Source: Apricaphanius iberus
Taxonomy: Eukaryota; Chordata; Actinopteri; Cyprinodontiformes; Aphaniidae
NCBI GenBank assembly: GCA_028564705.1
Contig: JAPXFQ010002889.1
Span: 124,001 to 188,000, forward strand
Direction of reading: 5' to 3'
DNA length: 64,000 bases
In this document: positions 14,101-26,100 of the stretch, piece after piece
How positions within the stretch are numbered: the stretch's first letter is position 1
Layout: each line of letters starts with the position of its first letter
The notes under the pieces: generated by a model
Told to the model about the DNA's origin: nothing
Databases searched by the model: none
The model's input: only the letters and a program-made list of their open reading frames with translations
Translations under genes and position numbers: made by a program

Positions 14101-17100
14101 GCTCCTCCTTCTCCTTTCTGAGCACTGCCGCAGCTCGTCAGAGAGCTGCTCAGGCGTGGTATGAGCTGTCAGGGGCTGCTTGATGGTGATGCCCGCTCAG
14201 TCTCCCCCGAGAGTGATGCTGTGGAGTCCATCAGCTATCTCTCCCCGCCTCCCCATATCTCCCATCTCCCTCTTTCTCTCTCGGTGCGTACAACAGAGGC
14301 CATGGAGAGGCCGCTCAGACAGGATGAGTTATTCTTTTACTGCAACAGCAGGCAGCAAAGGACAGGTCATGCAAACTGTAAGCACAGACTTTTTCACTTT
14401 ACACAAAGTCCTCCGAGTCTATCCAGGAACATTCTTACATTCAATTACTGATTAAAACTTTGTATACACATTTTAATAGATACAGAAAATAGGCATTTTA
14501 CACTATTTTTCCTTTTACACACAAAGATATATCTTTAATTTAATTTAAAAAAATCGCCATATGTGATAATGCTTTTGAGCAATTTACTCCTCTCATTTAG
14601 GAGAAGAACTGTTTTGGACATTTTGCAAATGATCTTAATACATTTTATTTATTATCGGAGGCAAAGCACTAATATTGACTTAATATGTTTGTTGGACTTA
14701 TTACATAATACAACTCAAAAAGCAGAGTCCCACAGGGCCAACCTATGGAGAACAGTTCAGAAGTTTGCAAACTTTCATTACACACAAATTTCCTTGAAAA
14801 AGTATTCATAACCTTCAACTGTTTTTTTCTTTTTATTGTCACAATTTGCAGCATTATCACTACAAACTTCAGTACGTTTTTTTGTGGTCAATATTATATC
14901 GTAAACCAACATAGAGCAGAGCATAATTGTAAAGTGGAGCTAAGCCTAGTTTTAAATACTTTTAAAAATTAAACATCTTAAAAATGTGATGTACTGTATG
15001 TTATGTGATTTCTTTCTGGATTGCCCCATATTTAGCTCCAACCATCTTCCAAACATGTTTGACCCTGTTATGGAGTACCTATGCTCCTAAAAATATGTTT
15101 CATATGTCAGCAATAGTTCAGTTTTGGAGTCATTTTTGGACTTTTGACTTGTCTGATCACATCACTTCCCTTGTTCCACGTCTTTGCTGTGTCCATACAT
15201 GTGGGAAACTTAAAAAGAAGACCTCTCATCATTATTCCACAAGCATGGTATCTGTAGAGTTCATAGCTAACAGTTTTCCTGTCTACAGATTCTCTCAGCT
15301 GAGCTGTGAGCCTTTGCAGCTCATCCAGAGTCTTCACGGGAATCTGCACTTCTTCTCTGAATAATAATCTCTCTATCTGTTCTGATAATGTGATGAGACA
15401 TGTTTTGATTTGCAGTTGTGTGAAACCTTTTCCATTTTTTGGGAGATGGATTAAGCGGTGTTCTTTGAGGTCTTCAAAGCTTGGGATATAGTTAATCTAA
15501 TCCTGCTCTAAACTCCCCACCATTTTCTCCTTGACCTGTCTGCAGTGTTCATTGATAATTATGATACTGTTTGTTCACTAAAATACTCTAACAAACCTTT
15601 TAGGCCATTGAGAAAAGATGAATTTATGCTGGGATTAAATGTTGACTGTATTTTCTAATTAGGTTACTTCTACAGACAATGCATTGGAGTTATTTATTTA
15701 TTAATTTCAAATAAATAAGAAAATGACATGGACACCATGCTTTTACATTTTTAATTTGTAATACATATCTGTTAACCTGCAAAGTATACTTGTCAAGTTG
15801 TCTTTAAATTTTTGTGCAATTCCCCACTTGAAAGGGACAGTCCCTCCACATGAAGATATTTAACTGGATTTCACTCAATAAACAGCCGCATGATCAGTTG
15901 ATCGCCTTTTATTGGTTGTAAACAGGTGAAAAACCTTAAGAGAAATGACAAACAAGTTATTTGACTTGACAGACAAATTAAACAAAATTATTAACAATAA
16001 ACTCAAACCCATTTCTGTCAAAATAAAGTCTCTGCTTTTAAGCAAGTATTAAGTAATAAATAAAATATTAATTTTAACTCAAATGATCAGAATTTTAGCT
16101 AAATTCACATTTTTGCCAAATAACTTCTTTAATTTTATTCAGCTTAATTAACAGATCTCATTTTATTTTTAGCCAAATCATTTTTCTATTCTTTTTAACC
16201 AAGTTACTAGAGCTTACAATTTTTAGTGAAAGATTTTTACACCATACAATTTTAAATGAATTAAGAACTTGGTTTAATAAGACTCTGCAGATTAAATTGC
16301 TCTTAACCATTCAATCATTTGTTGGTCAAACAATAAATGTGGCACTGATTAAGGCAGTCTAGGCAAAATATGGCCAATATGGCGCTTACCGGTTGTCCTT
16401 CATTGTTTTGTGGAGGGCTTGATTTGCACAGTCCCTTTGATGACAAGGAGCTTGCTTGGGTTTGAGGTGCTATAAATGCTCCTTTCACTGCAGTCCAAAG
16501 ACAACAGATCCAGGTAGTGCCACGCCCAGATTGCTTGGAAGATTTGTTCCACCTGGCTCATCCCACTGATTGAAGGGGAAGAGGAGCTCCATGGTAGTTT
16601 GCCAGCACACTTGACGTATGTTGGTGCTGATGACCACAGTGATAGTCCTCACTGGCATGTGAGATATCCATGGCTCATGGACCCATCTTCATTGCCAAAC
16701 AATAGAAAATGCAGTGAGGGGCCAATTCAAGCTAGGACGGGTGATGAGCGTCAATCCAGATGCTAAGGGCATTGTTCGAGATGTGAATATCAAGGTGGTC
16801 CAAAGCTCCTGCCTTCCTGTCACAAAACCCGCACTAAATCGGCCTTCAGCCAAAGACCTGAAAGAACCTGCCCAAACCACGGTCCTGCATAGAGATGTTC
16901 ATCGCTTGGTTGTCCTGCTACCAGTTGAGGACCAAGCTCAGAGGTGACTGGCAGTTTGCAAGTGCTGATTGTTCAATCTTTCCATTGGTTTCCATGCTTT
17001 GCCAGCTTCTGCAGTGAGCTTTACAAAAATGCCTCTGAGCTCCTCTTCTAATATCATTGTATGCATTCTCAGCACATTATTGGCCAAACGGGAAAACTGA

Positions 17101-20100
17101 CGCTTTGCTGATGTCCTAGCGGCCTTTAGCTGCTCCAACAGTAACGAATCAGCCATTTCTAATCAGAAAAACAGTCTTTGTCCTATCGACGTGTGCAGTA
17201 ACTTCTTGGTCCTTCTCCAGTCTTCAGACTGCGGTTTTTCACTGTCAAGTTGTCTTTAAATTTTTGTGCCTTAAAAGAGAAATTACAAACAAGCTATTTG
17301 GCTAAAATGTGAATTTAGCTAAAATTCTGACCATCTGAGTTAAAATTACTATTTTATTTATTACTTAATACTTGCTTAAAAGCAGAGACTTTATTTTGAC
17401 AGGAACGGGTTTGAGTTTATTGTGAATAATTTTGTTTAATTTGTCTGTCAAGTCTGTTTAACTTGTTTGTAATTTCTCTTTTAAGGTTTTTCACCTATTT
17501 ACAACCAATAAAAGTTATATAAAAGGCGATCAACTGATCATACAGCTGTTTATTGAGTGAAATCCAGTTAAATATCTTCATGTGGAGGGACTGTCCCTTT
17601 CAAGTGGGGAATTGCACAAAAAATTAAAGACAACTTGACAATAGTTGTTTTAGTTAAACAGCTATTTCCGTGTGTTTAAAATAGCTGTAAGGCAACTTTT
17701 ATAAACACATTAGAATAGAAAATAAAACTAATGAACAGAAAAAGCAGAGATTGTCTTGTTGGAATTTATTATTTTAATGTAAAAGATTTAGTGGTTCCTT
17801 TAGCTGCCCTTTCATCATAAAAAAAAATGACGGAACTACAGTCTGGCAGACTTCAGGCACTCTAGCTGACAATTTTTGTAAAGAAATCAGATGAGGATCT
17901 TTCCTGGAGCAAGATGGACTGCCTTGATGGGGTCTTTCTTCATACAAGACAGTCAAGCTGCTCCCACAATGTGAAAGCACTCCTTCATCGAGGCCTGAAC
18001 ACCTCCAAGAACATCCTGATACCTCGTAATCCCTTAACTATGCAGGACTGGCAGTATTAAATACCGCTCTTACACCATTACATTTATTTCAATTAAATCC
18101 AATTCAAAAATATTTTATTGATCCCAAAGGGAAATTCAGAGATGTTGTAGCTCATTACTAATTCATTTTTCAAGGAGTTGTTGTAGACCATAATGTCTTT
18201 TGCATCTCACAAATGCTTATTTGACTAAATCAACTGTTCAGTACATTTTTTAATTTTTGAAGTTTTCCAACTTCAGGGGGTAACTTCTCAAGTTTATAAT
18301 TAATGTTTTTTCTTTAGAATTTTTTTTAAATTAGCACAAAGACAGAAGGCCTGTCATCTTAGAGTAGTTGTGCGAATGAAGATTGATCTATATTCTATGC
18401 CTCCCTAATCCGGTTCAGGGTTTTGGTGTTACTGAAGCCTAACTTTAGCAGTCATTGGGCCGCTACACCCTGGACAGATCGCCAATCCATCACAGTGGCA
18501 CCTGAGACAAGAGCCAAGCACCTATCCAAACACTAATTCCTCAGGCTAATTTCAAAATTCCTAACCTGCATGTTTCTGGATGGTGGGGGCAAACTGGACC
18601 CCCAAATGAAAACTCAGTCATGTAACTAGAAAACAGAAAAGTCCCAGGTAAAATCTGAAGCTATTTCTGAGGCTACAGCACTAACTTCTGCTCCAAGATT
18701 GAGGAGGACTGCAGGAATTAGGGTGCAGTTCAGGCAGTCAAAAATTCATAAAGTGACAACTTACAGAAAAGCAATGGAGGTGAAGATGTTGAATCGTGTT
18801 ATTTCTAAAAAAAAAAGAAAAAAGGAAAGAAAACCCAGCTTTGAATTAAGTTAACAGTTTCCATTCAGACATGAATCCATTTTTAGAACTTTTTCCCATT
18901 CAGGGGTCCAATAACGCATCATATTCTGTGACTGAAGTATTTTTAACATAAGAGTCAACCAAAAAATCAAGCCAGTACTTTACTAAGCTTTTATTTCCTA
19001 ATAATGTACACTAGTTCACCTTAAACTCACCTTATTTAAGAACTATTTTCATTCTGATCTATAACATATTTACATATTGGATGAACTATGGGAAAAAATA
19101 TTCTAGCATTGTCTTTTTTTATTTCTGTTTTTTTCTGTGCATAGCAGAGATAAAAAAAACAGTTTGTTTAGGCCTTTAAAATCTTCAACAAACTACACAT
19201 ATATTACTGGTTCTACTTGAGTCTTCATGTTGCACTTTGTGTGCATTCCCTCTTTTTATTTTAGTATGAGTATTTCAATGCTGTGCTGATCAATGAGGTG
19301 GATGAGGCGGGCCACAACGTGGAGCTGGGGGGAGAGTTCCTCCTGGAGCCTAATGACCATTTCAACAACCTTTCAGTCAACCTGAGCCTCAGTGTGGTGC
19401 AGGTGCCCACCAACATGTACAATAAAGGTAAGGACTCCTGTTGCGTGGCAGAAAGACAGGGCTGTGTGAGAGTTATTTACCTACAATACAGGAGGCTGAT
19501 GAAGAAGGAGGAGAGATGGAGCAGGATAAGTGAGTGGTGAAAGTGAGGAATGGTAGCTGGAGCTGTATCATTGTCACAAGCTGTGGGAAGTGAAGTCGGG
19601 CGATCGATAACAGCCCAGACATAAAGGCAGAGCCTTCTGTAAAGATGTTGCTCATACGGAAGCTGCTCAGTTGCTTCTCATTGTCACATCACCCGGGTGG
19701 CTTTTGTTTGGCTCAGATAGACTCCCTATAACTCTCTGCTTCCTCCACAAAGAAAGACTCATCCAGCAGCAGTAGGGGAAGGGAAGATTTAGATGCAGCC
19801 ATTGTGTTGGCTTCAGAGGGAGTCAATAAGGGACAAAGGTCAATCATGCAGTCACTAATGGTGACCAAGATGGCTACCATTATCACCATTTAATTCACTT
19901 GTCTGCTTCTTTGCCTCTGTGTCTCTGTTTCCTTCACCTCAGATCCAGATATTGTGAATGGAGTTTACTGGTCTGAGGCCTTGAACAAGGTCTTTGTAGA
20001 AAACTTTGAAAGAGATCCAACACTTATCTGGCAGTACTTTGGAAGTGCCAAAGGATTCTTCAGACAGTACCCTGGTGAGCATCATCATTTTTAATCTTCA

Positions 20101-23100
20101 CATTCTTGTGCTATGTGTTTCTGCACCAGTTTATGTTTCTTTTATTTTTAAAGCCAAGCTGATATTATCATTGTAATTTTGTGCATCTTTTTATTTTTAG
20201 TGTAAAAAATTTCAGCAGGAAGTTAAAAATAAATACAAAAAATAAATACATGCAAAATAAAGACATTCCCAGAAATATGAGTAAAATCTTCCAAACTGTA
20301 AACTGAACGGTTTCTGTTCTAAAATGTGTGTCATCAATTTTGTTTGCAAGGGCAAAAAGTGGATTTTGTGAGATCATGCTTCTAAACTATAAGAATAAAA
20401 CAGTAACTGACTAAAGTCTGAACCTATCAGAGAAAGTTTTGGTTTATAGCTTGAGATTTCTTTTAAATTGAGAAGTTACTGACCAAGTAATCCTTAAGGC
20501 CAGAATGTGTTCAGTGAATATCCTTATAAGGATTAGCTTTATATGTTTATGTGTGTGGGAGAAAGAGAAAGAAAAGAAAGCGTTTGTCCCATGGGAGCTG
20601 TCACTGCTGTAAAAAGGAAAAAAAAACTGATTAGAACAAATGATTTAGGCTTTCTAAAGGGGTAATTTGGCTAATGTTGTAATTTTACAGACCATCAGAG
20701 AGGATGCATTTAAACAGACTGCAATTAATCAGAATTTGCCAGAGTTAGTCTACAGACACTTAGAGAACAGCCCTCTGTTGCCTAATCCAGAAAAGGTGCT
20801 GATGTGATTCCAGAAAAAAATATTCAAATATTAGTCTTTACATATGTACAGTGTGTAAACGAGATTTATCAAGAACAAAAGTTATTTATTGTACAAACAT
20901 TTTCATTTGAACATTAAAATCATAAGTTTTCACTGTAAAAAGTTTATGAAATATTCAAGATCAATAGTACGTTTCATCCCAGGTGAAAATACATTTTTAC
21001 ATTTTTTAATGCCATTTGGGAAATCTTATAAAAATGTTTTCAACCAGCAACCTAAAACACAAAAACCATACATGGACTGATCAGAATTATGTGGCTGATT
21101 TTGAATCTCTGGGTTTTGTAAACCTTTGAAACACTGATATTAGTGTTTTCCACTTTGGATTTTTCTTGAAGCACTGGAAGACATAGTAATAGCATAAAAT
21201 GTGTCTTTCCAGTTTCCCAGGCATGTGTCATTAAACATTAAACATGGTTTTACTACTTTAAAACAAAAACAATGATTACAGATTTAACATTTAAAACTTC
21301 AAAATGCAGGAGTTTCCATATTTATATTTTAAATGTAGATCTTTACCTCAGACGAGATTTTTTTTCCTCAAATGCAGCATGCTGTATGACAGATGTTTAC
21401 ATTTCATGTCAGATTTCTGGGATGCATGTGGTGATGCTGGACAGGAGGCTTGGTCTTGAGGTTTAAAACTTTGGGCTTTAGTTTTTAAAATAAACTCTTA
21501 AACATCATATCTATTTTGATGTAAAATGCTCAGATATGCTTTGCTGTACAGCTGTACATAATCCTTTCTCTTCATGCAGTAACAGTGAGATTTTTTTCAT
21601 AACAAAGTGTGCTTACACAAATCATTGTACCTATAGCTACCTGTGTAGCTATAGTAGGTAAGAAACATACAGCACTGTTCAGTAGATTGCATTAATTTTT
21701 ACTAAACGGAAAAGGTATGAAATGGGGAAGAGGTGAAAAACAAGAACCCAAAAGCTTAAAAAGCTTTTGAATAATTTATGACTAATAGGCAGATTTAAAT
21801 TAAAATACTTAAACAGAATTTGAAAATAAATTTCTACTGACTGGAATAATTACATTAGGTTACTCTGCTTTAAAGCAAGTGTAGACTAATGTATTCTTGC
21901 TATGCCTGTCTTTTCTTTGGCATGTAACAAATCCAGCCTCTTTATGATTAAAAAACTAATAACATGTAACATGTATAATGATATAATTTTTCTCCTTTTG
22001 ATAAACCTTTATGATGTTTTTCTCTGAGCTTACAGCCATGTGTTATAATCACATAACATCCTTAGTCCTTGTTTTTAACAAGTATAAAATATTTGTCCAC
22101 CTTTTTTTCTGTATTCCTATAAATTTAATTCTTAATTTTATCCCCAGGAGTAAAGTGGCATCCGGATGAGCATGGCGTCATCGGCTTTGACTGCAGAAAT
22201 CGGAAGTGGTAAGTGTTTGTGGGTGAAAATGTTGCCCATCAGACAGTATGGAGATGAAATTACTAAATTTTATTTGTTTTTTCATTGCTATAATGGTCAT
22301 AAGTGCTAATTCAAATCCATGTCACAGGTACATCCAAGCAGCTACATCTCCAAAGGATGTGGTGATCTTAGTAGATGTTAGCGGGAGCATGAAGGGGCTG
22401 AGGTTGACGATTGCCAGACAGACGGTTTCCTCTATTTTAGACACACTGGGAGATGATGACTTCTTCAACATTATTGCTGTATGTTTACTTATTTATACTC
22501 CATTCTTATACTTGTCTTGTTTTAGGACTTTTTGTACAGTGTCTTGCAAAGCTATTCAAGAATTTCCATTTTTTTGTAATTTAAATGATAATCCAACACA
22601 AAGTAGTGTGCATACGTGAAGTAGAAAAATTTTAATACATAGTATGTTGTGTGTATTTGTATTCTTCCCTCTTGACTTTTATATCCCTAAATATCAAGAA
22701 AATTGTGTTCAAAAGTTACCTTATCAAGTAACACACTGCCATATCCAAAATATAGCTGTAGAGAAGGTTAGCCCGAGTTTAGTTGTAAAATGATATCCCA
22801 ACCTTTTCAGGAAGAACTGTTCAATTATTACAGCAGAAACACGGGGTTTTCATTTAAAATGTGATTAATTATATTGTGCAATTTATGACATACAAAAATA
22901 GTAGTAAGACATAGTCGTCCAGCTAAATGCAACGTTAGTGCGGTAAAAAGACGTGAAAAGTAGTCTAGAGGCCTGAAGGAACTTTGAAGGAGTTGTACAG
23001 ATTCAGGTTGGCGAACATGGGAACTGGTCTTAATACTCCATTAATGAATTATGGCATTTGAGGAATAATGTCAAGAAGAAAGCTACTGTTGAAAGAAAGT

Positions 23101-26100
23101 AATGATAAATGCTTTTGTCAGTCTGCCACAAGCCGTGTAGGTGACACAGCAAACCTGTGGAAAAAAGTGCTCTGGTCTGATGATATCCACTTTGTGATCG
23201 ACATGTAAACATCTGAACTGCGACACAAAACCAACACTGCATATCACCCTGAACCCACCTTCCCCATGGAAGATGGCAGCATCATTCTGTGGAGATGTTT
23301 TTTTTAGTAAAGACAGGGAACCTGATCAGAACCAATGAGCAGATGGAGAATAAAAATAAAGGAAGAACACTTGGTCCTTCTTCCAGCAATAAAAAAGCCC
23401 TACACATACAGCCAGAGATACAAATGAATGGTTCAGATCAAAACATCTTCATGGTGTTAGACCCAGTTACAGTCTAGCCCCAAATCTAAATGAGATTATG
23501 TGGCAACATATTGAATTGATTTTCATAGACAATCTCAATAAAATTTGAATGACCTTAAAACACTCTGAAAAGAATGGACAGACATTTCAGTCTTATGACA
23601 TGCTAAGCTGGTACATACACCCCAAAGGGGTTGCAGCTGAAATTGCAGTGGGTGAACGCAAATGCATGGCAGTGTTCAGATATTTGTTGGCAAGAAAATT
23701 TGCAAGCAATGCACTGGAAAGAGGCTACTCTAGAAACAAATTTAAAAAAAAATCAATAAGAGTTATTGCTTGAATGAGCTAAAAAATCTGCCAATGGAAC
23801 AAATGAGTTTTTCTTGAAAAGACGTCTTGAAAGAGAATATATTGAAGAAATAAGAAAAATGTAAATAAACAAGTGATTTTTACTTTTTTTGAAAATCAGT
23901 TTATGAAGAGATACATTTTCTTCCACTTTACAATGATGCACTGACTTGTCTTGGTCTTTCTACCACATCAAAACCCAGTGTGATTTACATTTTGAGAATA
24001 TAATAGTACAAATATAACTGCATATATAACGTTAAAGTATAACGTATGTCACTGTTTGCTTGTTTGCTCTTATTTACCAACAGTACAATCAGGAGATCCA
24101 CTATGTGGAGCCTTGTTTGAATGGCACGTTGGTCCGAGCAGACACAACCAACAAAGACGTGAGTTCCTAAACAACAATGATCTTACTCTTACCATGAATG
24201 TTTTATTGGATTAAAGTGTTTAAAATCATTGTTGTTATTTGATTTGGTTATCTATCAGCATTTCCGTGAACATCTGGATAAATTGTTTGCCAAAGGGATT
24301 GGGCTGCTGGGCGAAGCTCTGGCAGAGGCCTTCACAATCCTGAATGATGTAAGTTTCCCTGCCGTAACCTCTGACCATGAGTTTGATGTATTTGTTCTTC
24401 AAACACCAATCTGTTTTGTTTAAACTATACTTAAACATGTCAAGCTGATCTGTTTTTTTTACTGATTTTGTAGGATTATTTACACTAATCTGACATAAAA
24501 ACAAGGACTTACATAATATAAAAATGGGTTCAGCTTCTCTTTGGTTGACTTTGGTCACATGTCTAAAACGGCAACAAAACTTTAATATTTACTTTTTTCA
24601 GTGAAATAAAGCATTCACTTCTGAGTTATGAATAGTAACACTCTCCAGTGAAATATGTTCAGTCATTTAGGAGGTGTGTCTCCCGTTGAAACGCTTCATT
24701 TCAATCCCTCGTTCCGCTCTCCAAACACGGACACATCTATTCTGAAGAGTGATTAATGGCTCTAATTAATGTCAATGATTAATATTACAGCTGATTAGAA
24801 CACAGAGGAGATAAAGCTAGGAGCCAGACTGCATTTCTTTTATCTCCCTGTTTGCAGACGAGCTGTGGCCAGGGCCATCGAAGCTTAGGGAGCACAGCTT
24901 TTGCGTCTGCTTTTGTCAGATTAATTAAAGCTCTGCAATGAATATGGTAATCAGATGTAGTCTGCTGCTAAAACTCACAGTTGCACTGATACCTGGTGTA
25001 TCAAACCTGAAGACCCTATCAATGACTATATCGTGCAAAAACCTAATGAATGATGTAACATTTATATTGAGATTTTTTTGGGGGGGAGTTTCACACCATT
25101 TCTGAATGTACAGACTTTTTAAAAAAAATTTACAAACCATTGACATCAACTATAATTCTCAAGTCTACTATAAACACATTTTGCCAACACACTGGGTTAT
25201 CAAATTGCTTGCTAACATATAATCATTTTATCTAATAGTCAGTTCCTATCAATATCAACCTACTGATCCCATGAAATTATGCCTTCAAAAATTATTCATG
25301 TACCTTGAACTATTGGATATTATGGCTTGAATAAACCACATAAATTAATGTATTTTATGAGAATTTTATATGGAAGAATGTCACAAACTAGTAGATATGT
25401 GTAACATCGGACACCGCACATCACCAAAATGTCCACCGCAAAACATGATGGTGGCAGCATCATGCTAGGGCCCTTTTTCTTTAACAATGAAGCCAGTGGT
25501 TTGAACTACGTTTTATTTAGGGGTATCACAGAAAATGGGTCTGAAAACAAATTCTTACTACACTTTTAAGGGTTTTGGTTAAAACTAAATACAGTATATA
25601 TGTATTTTTTGACTGTAAAGTGGCAAACTATTGGAAAAGTTCATGGAGTGTAAATTCTTTTACAAGATGCTATACATATAAGTCAGATAAACATGGAGAC
25701 ATATAAACTAAAATAACTAAATACTAAGGTAAAAGCCTTAGAAAAAGAGTCTGACTACATGAGCACCTGCTGTCACTTTGCTGTCTGCCAATAATCTCCT
25801 CAGCAGCATGAGAGTCATTCGTTGAATATTCCAACATTTTCATCAGTCTTTATCTCAGAAATATGATCATGTTAAATCTTGGAGTAAATCAAATTAGCGA
25901 GTTGCTTCAGTTCCTCACGATGTTTCATATGATCCACTGTCACACTGTCAGGGTTCATTTGTAACAGATTATAAACTAATACAAGCACAATATGAGTCAA
26001 ATGTGTGTTTCCTTAAGTTATTCTTTATTGGAGGTGATGATTTTATAAAGCATCTCTCAGCTTTTGCTTAGAGGACACCCAGTGGAAAACCCAGGAAACA

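Larger units (their letters stand above)
15791..17640. mobile_element. Rearranged BEL/Pao-like retroelement remnant with inverted arms
   Basis: About 340 bp at 15791-16130 recurs as a closely similar inverted copy ending at 17640. The right arm (17243-17640, 398 bp) starts TGTCAAGTTGTC and ends GACAACTTGACA, like an LTR with TG...CA ends. Inside, 16714-16947 (+) reads like the C-terminal DUF5641 region of BEL/Pao polyproteins (FKLGRV ... [13 protein letters not shown]). On the - strand, 17156-16938 reads like the N-terminus of a BEL/Pao gag-like protein. The two coding remnants meet tail to tail, so this is not a normal LTR element. It has no intact long frame. Confidence 0.55.
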
